Positions 1-9,256 are shown, counted from the first letter of the stretch. The stretch: DNA of 64,000 nucleotides from Zwartia panacis (GCF_030410395.1 NZ_JAUHHF010000004.1:124001-188000); one strand, 5' to 3'. Notes: generated from the sequence alone by a model not told the origin. Program-made: numbers and translations.

Positions 1-517
1 ATCCTCTCATCTCGGTATTACAGAATAAAAACTGAGCGCCATAGGGGGCAATGCCCAGCATCTTTATTTGCTGTGAGGACGAAAGGTAATGACTCAGCAC
101 GGGTGAAAAGGCACTGGCGGTTTCTTTGGCAATGCTTGAACTGGATGCAAGTCCTGCTATGTCAACGGCTTCGAAAAGGGGATTGTCGGGTGCGTAATAT
201 GAGAGTGGCAAGACGCCAAATTCAATCACCCCCTGCCCCATGAGACGCATCAGCTCCTGGCCTTTGAGGCCCATTTCGTCAAAACCCTTGATCTGAGCGG
301 TGACTGCACCCGCAGAGCGTTCTGAAAGAGTGTCGCTCCAAAATGGTTTTTCAACATCTGTGTAAGTTAAACGTGTACTGCGCCCGCCGACAACATTCAA
401 CTCAGTTTGAGGTAAAAACTGGGCAAAAGCATTGAGGGAAATGCTCAAAAACAGACCCAAAACCACCCGTAAGATGATGGTTCGATAAAAATCCGTAAAT
501 AGGCGGTTGGTTTTCAT
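1..517 (-). CDS. TRAP transporter substrate-binding protein (DctP family), partial
   Basis: The reading frame starts with ATG at 517 and stays open to the left edge, so only about the first 172 residues are present. A signal peptide is visible (basic MKTNR start, hydrophobic stretch near residues 14-28, ending in NAFAQ), followed by FLPQTELNVVGG and a region with GQELMRLMGQGVIEFGVLP, typical of DctP-type periplasmic receptors that deliver organic acids to a TRAP permease. The ligand is unknown and the membrane subunits would lie outside the window. There is no Shine-Dalgarno sequence before the ATG, and a good -10 hexamer sits only 8 nt upstream. Confidence 0.72.
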   Translation of the reverse strand, partial: MKTNRLFTDFYRTIILRVVLGLFLSISLNAFAQFLPQTELNVVGGRSTRLTYTDVEKPFWSDTLSERSAGAVTAQIKGFDEMGLKGQELMRLMGQGVIEFGVLPLSYYAPDNPLFEAVDIAGLASSSSIAKETASAFSPVLSHYLSSSQQIKMLGIAPYGAQFLFCNTEMRG

Positions 518-525
518 AATGTAGG

Positions 526-553
526 ATTTTAGCAAGGCTCTGTCACGATACAA
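526..553 (-). promoter_or_regulatory. Candidate sigma70 promoter of the TRAP receptor gene
   Basis: On the minus strand TTGTAT (553-548) is followed after 16 nt by TAAAAT (531-526), a reasonable -35/-10 pair. The -10 ends 8 nt before the ATG at 517, so transcription would start at or next to the start codon and give a leaderless or nearly leaderless mRNA. Confidence 0.45.
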
Positions 554-618
554 GATAAATAACAAGCGTATGATCTCAGTCGTACCCCCAAAATACACTA
601 CAGATAGGAGTCTGGTCG

Positions 619-1548
619 ATGCCCCGGGTCACCGCCCTCAATTCAGCACAAGCATCCACCTACCCTGCCCAGCGGCCTTTGTTAGGCGTCGCTTCCTTAC
701 TTCTTTCCTTGCTTCTATTGACAATGCTTGATGGCATGGGCAAGTGGGTCATGGCCGTCGGGGTTCCCCTGCTCGTTTTTTGCTGGTTTAGATACGCCAT
801 TCATTTGGTTTTGTTGTTATTCATTATTTTGCCCAGCCGCGGATTGACTGTTTTTAAAAGCAAAATGCCGAAACTGCAGTGCTTGCGGGCAGCTGCGATG
901 CTGGGATCGGCACTTTCTTTTTTTACTTCTTTAAGCTACCTGCACCAAGCCGAGGCGACGGCCTTGATTTTTATCGCACCACTTCTGATGCTTTCGATCG
1001 CTCCATGGGTTTTAAAGGAGCCCATCAGAAAATCGCGCTGGGTAGCCGCAGCGATTGGATTAGTCGGGGTGATGATAGTGATACGACCGTCTGCAGGACT
1101 GCCAGCGATGGGCGTCATCATGGGTCTCATCACAGCCTGTTTATTTACGGCTCAGCATCTTTTATCAAGAATGCTCGCCCACGACAGCGCATTCACAACG
1201 GTACTTTGGAGTGGAGCGATCGGTGCAGGAACACTGACATTAAGCTTGCCTTTTGTTCTTCCGGATGCCGTGGATATTCTTAAAACACTCAGCCCGCTTA
1301 ACTGGGTGATTTTATTGCTCAGTGGTGTTGCAGGCGGCTTGGGACACCTCTTACAGATTCAATCCTATCGATATGCTCCAGCGTCCTTGCTGGCGCCATT
1401 TATTTATATTCAGATTACTTTTGCCGCGACCATCGGATGGATCGTCTGGTCCCATTTACCCGATCAAACCACGTGGATCGGTATAGGTATTATTTGCGCA
1501 AGTGGAATATTCAATAGTCTGATTGAGTGGCGTCGGAGTCGTACTTGA
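619..1548 (+). CDS. EamA/DMT-family inner-membrane transporter
   Basis: This 309-residue protein is very hydrophobic, with about ten predicted membrane segments arranged as two repeated EamA halves (residues about 20-150 and 165-305). Motifs such as LDGMGKW, FxRYAIH and the APLLMLSIAPWVLKEP stretch before the midpoint fit drug/metabolite exporters of the EamA family. The substrate cannot be read from sequence. The ATG at 619 is preceded by TAGGAG with 8-nt spacing, supporting this start. It is convergent with the YbbA-type ATPase gene, 14 bp away, and is probably monocistronic. Confidence 0.85.
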   Translation: MPRVTALNSAQASTYPAQRPLLGVASLLLSLLLLTMLDGMGKWVMAVGVPLLVFCWFRYAIHLVLLLFIILPSRGLTVFKSKMPKLQCLRAAAMLGSALSFFTSLSYLHQAEATALIFIAPLLMLSIAPWVLKEPIRKSRWVAAAIGLVGVMIVIRPSAGLPAMGVIMGLITACLFTAQHLLSRMLAHDSAFTTVLWSGAIGAGTLTLSLPFVLPDAVDILKTLSPLNWVILLLSGVAGGLGHLLQIQSYRYAPASLLAPFIYIQITFAATIGWIVWSHLPDQTTWIGIGIICASGIFNSLIEWRRSRT

Positions 1549-1562
1549 TGTTCAGCCGCAGA

Positions 1563-2237
1563 TCATAGATCGAGACGACCAGAATGCAAAACAAGCTGCC
1601 TGTCACAACGGGCCGCCAATGATGGATCATGAGTCACCAAGATCAGAGTGGTGTTTTGTTGCCTTGCCAGTTCGAACATCAACTCAATGACTTTCGAACC
1701 TGTTGTTTCATCCAGACTACCTGTTGGCTCATCAGCAAAAATAAGGACTGGCTTTTGAACAAAAGCGCGAGCAATCGAAACGCGCTGCTGCTCTCCGCCA
1801 GATAATGTGGTTGGGTAATGATTGAGTCTTGCACCAAGCCCCACACGCAGCAACATTTGTTTGGCAGGTTCCTCCGCAGCAATCCCAGCCAATTCCAGAG
1901 GAAGCATGACATTTTCAATGGCAGTTAAATTTGGAAGAAGCTGAAAAGACTGGAATACAAAACCAACGTTATTTGCTCTAAAGGCTGCTCTTTCATCCTC
2001 ATTCATGGCTGAAAGAGATTGACCTAGCAATTGAACTTCCCCAGAGCTTGGCTGGTCCAAACCCGCAAGTAAGCCCAGGAGCGTTGACTTGCCTGATCCC
2101 GAAGCTCCAGTAATTGCAATAGACTGGCCTTGAGTGACGGTAAAACTGACGTCATCTAAAATATTCAACATACCCGATGCATCGGATACCCGCTTGCAAA
2201 GCCTATTGACTACTATCGCATTAGTGGCAGCATTCAT
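1563..2237 (-). CDS. ybbA: ABC transporter ATP-binding protein, YbbA type
   Basis: This 224-residue ATPase has Walker A GASGSGKST near residue 43, a Q-loop in FVFQSFQLLP, the signature LSGGEQQR, Walker B LIFADEPTG and the switch histidine in LVTHDP. It belongs to the LolD/MacB/YbbA class that pairs with FtsX-like permeases. As in E. coli it lies head to head with tesA, but here no permease (ybbP) gene follows: the next gene downstream is an unrelated convergent EamA transporter. Its ATG (2237-2235) overlaps the tesA ATG (2236-2238) inside a single CATG, so its 5' signals lie in tesA codons. A purine-rich AAGAGAA lies upstream of the start. Confidence 0.88.
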   Translation of the reverse strand: MNAATNAIVVNRLCKRVSDASGMLNILDDVSFTVTQGQSIAITGASGSGKSTLLGLLAGLDQPSSGEVQLLGQSLSAMNEDERAAFRANNVGFVFQSFQLLPNLTAIENVMLPLELAGIAAEEPAKQMLLRVGLGARLNHYPTTLSGGEQQRVSIARAFVQKPVLIFADEPTGSLDETTGSKVIELMFELARQQNTTLILVTHDPSLAARCDRQLVLHSGRLDL

Positions 2238-2895
2238 GAATTCATTCTCTTTCTATCGACGCATGATCTTATTAGGGATCTTGGGGCTGTCTGTTGGCCT
2301 AGCATCGCTTCAACACGCCCAAGCTCAACAACCAACACAAACAATAACAGAACGGATCCTGATCATTGGGGACAGCCTGTCGGCTGAGTATGGATTAAAG
2401 CGAGGGACTGGCTGGGTAGAACTATTGAAACAATCCCTGGCTAAAACGCATCCGTCTGCGGAAATTATCAATGCAAGTATCAGCGGCGACACGACAAGTG
2501 GGGGGGTGTCCAGAATCAAAGCACTACTTGCGCGGACAAAACCGAATATTGTCTTGATCGAACTCGGGGCCAATGACGCGTTGAGAGGTCTGCCCTTGTC
2601 ATTGACGAGAAATAATATCCTTGAAATGGTTCGGCTGGCGAAAGAGACTGGCGCACAGGTTCTGCTTGCAGGCATGCAAATTCCACCAAACTACGGTACG
2701 GAATACACCACTGCATTTAGAGAATTATTTGCGCAGATTGCGCAGTCTGAGCAAACCGGACTCGTGCCATTTTTTCTGGAAGGTATTGCCGATCGGCCTG
2801 AAATGTTCCAGGCCGATACCATTCACCCTAATGAACAAGCTCAACCAATTTTGATGGGAAACGTTCTTGAAAAGCTCGCACCCATGCTTCGATAA
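2236..2895 (+). CDS. tesA: GDSL lysophospholipase/thioesterase TesA (arylesterase)
   Basis: The protein is a 219-residue SGNH/GDSL hydrolase with an N-terminal signal peptide (residues about 1-31, ending AQAQ), so it is periplasmic and hydrolyses acyl-esters and thioesters. Catalytic blocks are clear: GDSLS (Ser47), a glycine in the SISGDTTSGG block, GAND (Asn113) and DTIHP (Asp194, His197). Start 2236 is chosen because it places the signal peptide at the N terminus; a longer frame reaching back to 2134 would put about 34 non-homologous residues ahead of it. The gene is divergent from ybbA with overlapping start codons and is convergent with ppiD. Confidence 0.9.
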   Translation: MNSFSFYRRMILLGILGLSVGLASLQHAQAQQPTQTITERILIIGDSLSAEYGLKRGTGWVELLKQSLAKTHPSAEIINASISGDTTSGGVSRIKALLARTKPNIVLIELGANDALRGLPLSLTRNNILEMVRLAKETGAQVLLAGMQIPPNYGTEYTTAFRELFAQIAQSEQTGLVPFFLEGIADRPEMFQADTIHPNEQAQPILMGNVLEKLAPMLR

Positions 2896-2899
2896 CTAT

Positions 2900-4864
2900 T
2901 TAAAGTTTGGCTGCGTCTAACTCACCGCTGATGAGTTTATTCGCATCCGGCAATAGTTTGACTTTGAACTCGTTTCGCAACACCTTGAGAGCCGCTTGTT
3001 CCTCTGCAGCCCCCCATGCTTGAGAGAGTTGTGCTTGCAACTGATTAAGCTGAGTTGCCTCAGGTTTTGCACCTGGCTCAATCTTTGATACTTTTAGGAT
3101 CGTATATTGATCCGCCCCTGCCACACCTACAAAACTGGGTAAAGGCTGTGGGCTCGCAGACATTGCAGCTTCGAGCTGCTCTCGTGTCAAAGATGAAGGT
3201 TGTTGCCGAGTGACTTCTACCGCTGGTTCAAAATCCTTAACCTCACTATCGGGTTTGGCCTTCAGCAGATCCAACTCCTTTTGACCCGCAGCTTGTGCCG
3301 CGGCTAAGGAAAGCTCATCAGTTAACCGTTGCTTGATTTGCTGTGACACAGCAGCCAAGGCTGGAACATGCGCGGGATGAATAGCCGATACACGAATGGC
3401 CACAATCACATCGGGAGAAACTTCAATTACTCCTGAGTTGAGTTTTTCCTTCAAAACGTCCGAGGAAAAAACAGCCTGACGAACTTTAGGATTACCCAAG
3501 ATAGTCTGTTCATCTTCAGGCAACTCAGGTCCCGATCGTTGCGAAGCGGGCAAGAGACCATCGCGCGTCAAACCGGAAGCCGAACGAATCGGCAAATTCA
3601 ACGCTGTCGCAATAGGACTCAAACTATCTCTTTGGTCATATACCAAACTGGTCAGTTTGCTGCCAAGCTGAGCGAATTGTTCTGCAGCAAGTTGCTTGCG
3701 AATTTCGTTTGTAATGTCCTCTTTGACTTCTGCGAGAGATTTGACCGAGGCAGGCTGAATATCTACGACGTTGATGATGTGATATCCAAAAGGACTTTCC
3801 ACAACACCTGATATCTTGCCACGCTCCAGATCGAACACTGCATTTTCAACTTGGGGGACAAGCATGTTTTTAGTGATCCAGCCTAAATCCCCACCTTGAT
3901 TGGCCGAACCCGTATCTTGGGAAAAGTCCTTGGCGAGCGACGCGAAAGACTGGGGAGCCGCGGCAGCTTTCTTGGCCAAATCCTCTGCTTTCGCACGAGC
4001 CTCTGCCTTGACTGCATCATTGGCCGAGGCAGGTAACTCTATCAATATATGACTCACACGCCTACGCTCGGGTTGGCCATATCTTGCTTGGTTCTGTTTA
4101 TAAAAACTTTCTATGTTTTCTTCGGTCACCTTGACATTTTTTGAGGCGGCCTGCTCATTGAGAACAATAAACTGAACGTCAACATTTTCAGGAATCAATA
4201 ATTTTGACTGATTACTGTCGTACCACTTTTTGATATCCGCCTCGGTCACATCGATTGATTTTGAAAAATCAGTAGCAGAAAAGACACGACGCTCAACAGT
4301 CCGTTTCTCAGTCAGAAGCGCAAGAATATTTTCAGAGACTTCGGCAGGAACCCGCGCAGTCAATCCAATGGGTTGAAGCACTTGAGCGATAGCCAAATCA
4401 CGCCGTAGGCCCAGTTCGAACGTCGTGGGGGTCATGCCTTGAGCCGCCAGCACGTCGCGATAGCGCTGAGATGAAAACTGACCATTTTCCTGGACTGCAG
4501 GGATGGCTGCGATTGTGCGACGAAGCGTCTCGTCAGACACTGAGTAACGCCCTTTGGCTGCTGCAAGCGCTACGGTCCGCTCATCAATCATCCGATTGAG
4601 AAGTTGTTCACGAAATTCTGGCGTATCAAACGCTGCCGGATCGAACTGGCTACCTAAAGCATTGCGATACTGCTCGAGCTGAGCCGTTCTTGCTTGGTTG
4701 AACTGACCCAAAGTGATGGGTTGATCCCCGACAGAGACTAGCTCAGGCTCACTGGCCATGAAGCTCGAATATCCCTGAACGCCAAAGAAGACAAAGGAAG
4801 GAACAATGAGGAGCAACAAAATAAGCTGCATCCAGCGCTGATGACTACGAATGAAATCAAACAT
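2900..4864 (-). CDS. ppiD: Periplasmic folding chaperone/peptidyl-prolyl isomerase PpiD
   Basis: This 654-residue protein is anchored in the inner membrane by one N-terminal segment (about residues 12-28, after MFDFIRSHQRWMQL) and faces the periplasm, where it assists newly exported proteins. An SurA_N-like domain follows (about 40-190), then a parvulin rotamase domain around residues 255-360 (RRVSHILIELP, GGDLGWI, SPFGYHIINV) and a long C-terminal chaperone region. Length fits the PpiD family (E. coli 623 aa). Start ATG 4864 matches the usual MFDFIR start and has AGGTG upstream; a GTG at 4879 would add five residues. hupB, the usual neighbour in enterics, is absent. Confidence 0.9.
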   Translation of the reverse strand: MFDFIRSHQRWMQLILLLLIVPSFVFFGVQGYSSFMASEPELVSVGDQPITLGQFNQARTAQLEQYRNALGSQFDPAAFDTPEFREQLLNRMIDERTVALAAAKGRYSVSDETLRRTIAAIPAVQENGQFSSQRYRDVLAAQGMTPTTFELGLRRDLAIAQVLQPIGLTARVPAEVSENILALLTEKRTVERRVFSATDFSKSIDVTEADIKKWYDSNQSKLLIPENVDVQFIVLNEQAASKNVKVTEENIESFYKQNQARYGQPERRRVSHILIELPASANDAVKAEARAKAEDLAKKAAAAPQSFASLAKDFSQDTGSANQGGDLGWITKNMLVPQVENAVFDLERGKISGVVESPFGYHIINVVDIQPASVKSLAEVKEDITNEIRKQLAAEQFAQLGSKLTSLVYDQRDSLSPIATALNLPIRSASGLTRDGLLPASQRSGPELPEDEQTILGNPKVRQAVFSSDVLKEKLNSGVIEVSPDVIVAIRVSAIHPAHVPALAAVSQQIKQRLTDELSLAAAQAAGQKELDLLKAKPDSEVKDFEPAVEVTRQQPSSLTREQLEAAMSASPQPLPSFVGVAGADQYTILKVSKIEPGAKPEATQLNQLQAQLSQAWGAAEEQAALKVLRNEFKVKLLPDANKLISGELDAAKL

Positions 4865-5025
4865 AAATGAGTCGCACACCTAAAGAGTAAGCCGCCGAAG
4901 TTTACCACTCGCTTGCGTTATGCTTAAAGCGCTTTTACGGCTCTGGTACAGATGGGGTTAGACTGCGTCAACCGCCTTTCTGATCCCACACGAACACTAA
5001 AATTAGCTTTATAACGGAGAGTCAT

Positions 5026-5883
5026 TTGTTCAGTTACCGCCATGGTTTTCATGCAGGCAATCATGCCGATGTGCTCAAACACATCGTTTTGACCCATATT
5101 CTTCAATACTTCAATCAAAAAGACACGCCCTACTGGTTCATCGACTTGCATGCTGGCGCTGGTTTATATGACTTGGAAGGACAATGGGCCCAGAAAAAAG
5201 GCGAATACGTGGATGGAATCGCTCGAATCTGGCAAGCAAAATCGCCACCACCCGCTGTGATGCATTATTTAGACATGATCCGGGATCTGAACCCTGACGG
5301 AAACCTACGCATTTATCCCGGATCACCTTGGTTGGCTTTGGAAGCATGTCGATCTCAAGACAAATTACGACTGTTTGAAATGCATCCGAACGAATCGAAC
5401 ATCTTGAGACAAAATCTTGACCAACGCACAGTCCGTGTGCCCCGCCAAACTGCTGTGTTTGGTGATGACGGATTCGCAGGACTCAAAGGTCACATTCCTC
5501 CCCCCTCTCGTCGTGCAATCGTGTTGATTGATCCTTCTTACGAAGACAAACATGATTACAGAAGGGTGATTGATACGATGAAAGACGCGATGGTCCGTTT
5601 TCCAACAGGCTGCTATGCAATATGGTATCCACAAGTGCAACGTCGCGAAGCTCAAGAACTCCCGCGACAAATTGAAAAACTAGCTGGAAAAAACTGGACA
5701 CATGTCAGCTTGACTGTTCACAAACCAGGCGCGGACGGTTTAGGACTGCACGGGAGCGGTATTTTTGTGATCAATCCCCCGTGGACCCTCGCCGCTACGA
5801 TGAAAGAAACATTGCCCTGGCTTGTCCGCACCCTTGGTCAGGATGAGCGAGCGTCATACAAACTCGATTTTCTGACACACTAG
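5026..5883 (+). CDS. rlmJ: 23S rRNA (adenine-2030-N6)-methyltransferase RlmJ
   Basis: The 285-residue enzyme begins with FSYRHGFHAGNHADVLKH, the hallmark N terminus of RlmJ (YhiR), which methylates A2030 of 23S rRNA using SAM. The SAM site is visible as DLHAGAGLYDL, and the catalytic motif IV reads IDPSYED in place of the commoner DPPY. The start is TTG at 5026, selected because CGGAGAG lies 7 nt upstream and because this matches the family N terminus. It is divergent from ppiD, and its TAG stop directly abuts the stop codon of rluF (5884), so the two genes converge with no gap. Confidence 0.93.
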   Translation: MFSYRHGFHAGNHADVLKHIVLTHILQYFNQKDTPYWFIDLHAGAGLYDLEGQWAQKKGEYVDGIARIWQAKSPPPAVMHYLDMIRDLNPDGNLRIYPGSPWLALEACRSQDKLRLFEMHPNESNILRQNLDQRTVRVPRQTAVFGDDGFAGLKGHIPPPSRRAIVLIDPSYEDKHDYRRVIDTMKDAMVRFPTGCYAIWYPQVQRREAQELPRQIEKLAGKNWTHVSLTVHKPGADGLGLHGSGIFVINPPWTLAATMKETLPWLVRTLGQDERASYKLDFLTH

Positions 5884-6612
5884 CTAAAAGCGCTCGTGGG
5901 GACCAAGGTAACGCCATTGCCCAACAGGAAGATCTGAGAGCCTGACGCCTCCAATTCTGACGCGTTTAAGTCCGAGGACCTTGAGACCGACGAGTTCGCA
6001 CATCCGGCGAATTTGGCGTTTCTTGCCTTCGCGCAGCACGAACTGAAGTTGATCATCGTTTTGCCATCTGACTTGCGCGCGTTTTAAACGCTTGCCGTCA
6101 AGCGAGAGACCTTCATTCAGCAGCTCAAGTCCACCAGGGGCTAAACGCCCCTGAACACGGACCAGATATTCTTTTTCGATTTCGGAGTCCTCGCCGATCA
6201 ACTGTCGCGCGATGCGCCCATCTTGAGTCAGTACCAAGAGTCCTGTCGAATCTATGTCAAGCCGACCAGCCACAGCCAACCCACGCAAATGAGCACGATC
6301 GAATTTAAGCGGACTTCTATCCGTCTCAGATCGACTTTGAGCATTGATCAGGGCGACTGCAGGGGTGTAGCCATCCTCCGCTTGTCCCGAGACATAAGCC
6401 ATCGGTTTATGGATCAGGATTGTGACTCTGGATATTTGCTGCGCAGCAGCATTTCTATCAAGAGTAATCGTCTGCGAGGGAAAGGCTCGTTCGCCAAGCG
6501 TGGCGACTACACCATCGACCTTCACCCAACCGCGTTCGATATAGCTGTCCGCTTCTCGACGTGAGCACAAACCCCGGTCTGCCATCAATTTTGAAATACG
6601 CAACTTTTCCAT
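5884..6612 (-). CDS. rluF: 23S rRNA pseudouridine synthase, RluF/RsuA family
   Basis: The 242-residue protein has an N-terminal S4 RNA-binding domain (residues about 3-50, [17 protein letters not shown]) and the RsuA/RluB/E/F catalytic domain, with the catalytic aspartate in [13 protein letters not shown] and the downstream motif [13 protein letters not shown]. Overall pattern, including [20 protein letters not shown], is closest to RluF, which makes pseudouridine 2604 in 23S rRNA; RluB or RluE specificity is less likely but possible. Start ATG 6612 matches the family N terminus; longer frames run into ubiC. Only 20 bp separate it from divergent ubiC and there is no Shine-Dalgarno sequence. 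Confidence 0.85.
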   Translation of the reverse strand: MEKLRISKLMADRGLCSRREADSYIERGWVKVDGVVATLGERAFPSQTITLDRNAAAQQISRVTILIHKPMAYVSGQAEDGYTPAVALINAQSRSETDRSPLKFDRAHLRGLAVAGRLDIDSTGLLVLTQDGRIARQLIGEDSEIEKEYLVRVQGRLAPGGLELLNEGLSLDGKRLKRAQVRWQNDDQLQFVLREGKKRQIRRMCELVGLKVLGLKRVRIGGVRLSDLPVGQWRYLGPHERF

Positions 6613-6618
6613 AAGTTG

Positions 6619-6625
6619 GATAATA
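6619..6625. promoter_or_regulatory. Shared overlapping -10 elements of rluF and ubiC
   Basis: The 20-bp space between the two start codons carries GATAAT (6619-6624) for ubiC and, on the other strand, TATTAT (6625-6620) for rluF. They end 8 nt and 7 nt from the respective ATGs. For rluF a TTCAAA at 6647-6642 gives a 16-nt spacer. Both mRNAs are predicted to be leaderless. Confidence 0.45.
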
Positions 6626-6632
6626 CACATCC

Positions 6633-7202
6633 ATGAATAGATTTGAACGTCCAATGACCTGGCGCAAACAACCCAGACCTTCATTATCTGAGAACCAAAA
6701 GGCTTGGTTAACCAAACCCGGTGCGTTGACACATGCACTGCGCAAGATCGGACCCTTGACACTACGAGTGATCGCCGAGTACTCAGATGGGGCGACACCC
6801 GAAGAAGCTCAGCCTTTGGGCTTGAACACCATGTCTCCTGTATGGATCAGGGAGATTGTCATGAGTGTTGATCATGTTGAGTGTGTGGTGGCAAGAAGCG
6901 TCACGCCTCTCCAAGCCTCTCACGGCGTCTGGCAAGGCATGCGTCGCCTGAGGAGTCGGCCACTGGCGGACATTTTGTACGACAACCCCGAAATCACCCG
7001 ATCGAGCTTTGAATTAGCGTGCCTCAACAGACAAACGGCGCTTTATCGAACAGCGTATCCTTTTACCCAAAAGTCACTGGCTGAGCTCTGGCCTCACCCT
7101 GCTCTTCTGGCCAGAAGATCAGTATTTTCGAGGCAAAACACTCCGCTCTTAGTCACGGAGTGTTTTTTACCTGAGTTTTGGCGGATAAGTTTAAGCAAGT
7201 GA
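6633..7202 (+). CDS. ubiC: Chorismate lyase UbiC
   Basis: Chorismate lyase removes pyruvate from chorismate to give 4-hydroxybenzoate, the first step of ubiquinone synthesis, in the cytoplasm. The 189-residue product shows family motifs: [13 protein letters not shown] near residue 25, IREIVM in the middle, and the C-terminal block LLARRSVF followed by [11 protein letters not shown]. Length is near the family norm (E. coli 165 aa). No ubiA follows; the downstream gene is convergent. The codons for the conserved C-terminal block also form a strong terminator-like hairpin (7135-7168). Confidence 0.88.
   Translation: MNRFERPMTWRKQPRPSLSENQKAWLTKPGALTHALRKIGPLTLRVIAEYSDGATPEEAQPLGLNTMSPVWIREIVMSVDHVECVVARSVTPLQASHGVWQGMRRLRSRPLADILYDNPEITRSSFELACLNRQTALYRTAYPFTQKSLAELWPHPALLARRSVFSRQNTPLLVTECFLPEFWRISLSK
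7135..7168. terminator. Terminator-like hairpin inside ubiC
   Basis: AAAACACTCCG (7135-7145) and CGGAGTGTTTT (7156-7166) form an 11-bp perfect stem with a 10-nt loop, followed by a T-run to 7168. On the minus strand the same stem is followed by TTTT. It lies within ubiC codons, 34 nt before the stop, and may serve as the terminator of the convergent gamma-glutamyltransferase gene. Confidence 0.6.
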
Positions 7203-7216
7203 AAAAGCCCAAAGCC

Positions 7217-8842
7217 TTAAAAGCCTACGGCCTGACCATCACGTCGACTATCACTTGCCACGACATATCCATGTTCAAGATCTTTGGATAAGCGCCAGAT
7301 AAACTGACCCGAACCAAAATCCATGTATGGATCGTCAATGGCCTTCAGAGAGTGACCCAGTTTTTCAAGCCCTGCGATCGTTGAAGCACGCATCGTGGAC
7401 TCGACATCGAGCGTGAAGTCGCGATTGACTTTCCAGCGCGGAGCATCACATGCAGCTTGTGGTTGTTGGTGATAGTCCACCATGCGAATCACAGTCTGTA
7501 TGTGTCCCTGGGGCTGGATGTCTCCACCCATGACACCAAAACTCATCACAGGCTCTCCGTCTCGAGTCAAAAAGCCGGGAATGATGGTGTGGAAAGGACG
7601 CTTGTGACCCTTGACAACATTGGCTGAGGTCGGATTCATTGAAAATCCGACTCCACGGTTTTGGAAGCTTACGCCAGTCCCTGGCACAACAACGCCAGAG
7701 CCAAAACCCATGTAATTGGATTGAATGAAAGAGACCATCATGCCATTTTCATCGGCTGCGGTCAGATAAATCGTTCCTCCTGTGGGAGGCATGCCAGCGG
7801 GGAAATGGGTTGCCCGTTTCATATCGATCAGTTTGGCGCGTTCAGCCAGGTAAGCATCATCTAGCATTTGCTCAGGGCTGACCTCCATCGTGCGAGGATC
7901 AGCCACATAGCGATACAAGTCAGCCATCGCGAGCTTCATCGCTTCGATCTGCACATGCTGGGATTCGACAGAATCAACCTTCATGTTTGCGAGATCGAAG
8001 TGCCCAAGAATACCGAGTGCCTGCAGTGCGGAAATGCCCTGACCGTTGGGAGGAATTTCATGCAAAGTGTAACCACGATAATTTTTCGAAATCGGAGTGA
8101 CCCATTCCGGCCGGTACTGACGGAAGTCCTCCAACGTATGTGCACCACCATGCTCACGAATAAAGGCCACCAGCTTTTCAGCAGTTTCCCCTTCGTACAT
8201 GTCTCGACCCAGCGTCGCACCGATACGCTTTAGAGTCTGGGCGACATCCTTGAAAACAAACCGTTCACCGACTTTAGGCGCCCTGCCCTCGGGCATAAAA
8301 GTATGGGCAAAACCGGGTTGATCCTTGAGTTCTGGAACAGCCGCTGCCCATTTTTGAGCCACGACGGGAGGAACGGCATAGCCACGCTCGGCAATTTCGA
8401 TAGCGGGCTCCATGAGCTCTGCAAACGGGAGTTTGCCGTAACGCTCATGTAGGGCCGCCCAACCCGCCACCACACCAGGCACGGTGATAGCATCCACACC
8501 ACGTTTGGGTGCCTTGGCCAGACCGTTGACGTCTACGCCATATTTCTTTTTGAAATAATCGATGTCCCATGCCTGTGGCGCATAACCCGAAGCATTTAAA
8601 CCTTGTAAAGTTTTTCCGTCCCAAACAATGGCGAAGGCATCTCCGCCCAATCCACAAGAGACTGGCTCCACAAGCGTTATCGCAGCCGCAGCGGCGATGA
8701 CGGCATCGACCGCGGATCCACCCTTCAGAAGCATGCGCAAACCAGCTTGTGCGGCCAAGGGATGTGAGGTTGACACCACATTGCGCGCGAATACCGGAAT
8801 GCGAATCGTTGGATAGGGGTTGGCCCAGTCGAATTGTTTCAT
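7217..8842 (-). CDS. Gamma-glutamyltransferase-family Ntn hydrolase, cytoplasmic type
   Basis: This 541-residue protein is a GGT-family proenzyme that would self-cleave before the threonine of TGGTIYLTAADENG (near residue 354) to yield large and small subunits. Other family marks are the N-terminal STSHPLAAQAG and GGSAVDA, VEPVSCGLGGDAF, and PFHTIIPGF with GVMGGDIQPQGH near the C terminus. There is no signal peptide, unlike periplasmic Ggt, so it resembles the YwrD/cephalosporin-acylase-like branch. Actual substrate (glutathione, gamma-glutamyl compounds or acyl amides) cannot be decided. It stands between convergent ubiC and glnB, which lies downstream of nadE on the same strand. Confidence 0.85.
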   Translation of the reverse strand: MKQFDWANPYPTIRIPVFARNVVSTSHPLAAQAGLRMLLKGGSAVDAVIAAAAAITLVEPVSCGLGGDAFAIVWDGKTLQGLNASGYAPQAWDIDYFKKKYGVDVNGLAKAPKRGVDAITVPGVVAGWAALHERYGKLPFAELMEPAIEIAERGYAVPPVVAQKWAAAVPELKDQPGFAHTFMPEGRAPKVGERFVFKDVAQTLKRIGATLGRDMYEGETAEKLVAFIREHGGAHTLEDFRQYRPEWVTPISKNYRGYTLHEIPPNGQGISALQALGILGHFDLANMKVDSVESQHVQIEAMKLAMADLYRYVADPRTMEVSPEQMLDDAYLAERAKLIDMKRATHFPAGMPPTGGTIYLTAADENGMMVSFIQSNYMGFGSGVVVPGTGVSFQNRGVGFSMNPTSANVVKGHKRPFHTIIPGFLTRDGEPVMSFGVMGGDIQPQGHIQTVIRMVDYHQQPQAACDAPRWKVNRDFTLDVESTMRASTIAGLEKLGHSLKAIDDPYMDFGSGQFIWRLSKDLEHGYVVASDSRRDGQAVGF

Positions 8843-8887
8843 TTAAGTCGTCACTATTAAGATTTTTAAAAATACAGCGCGGCGAAA

Positions 8888-9256
<369 letters not shown>

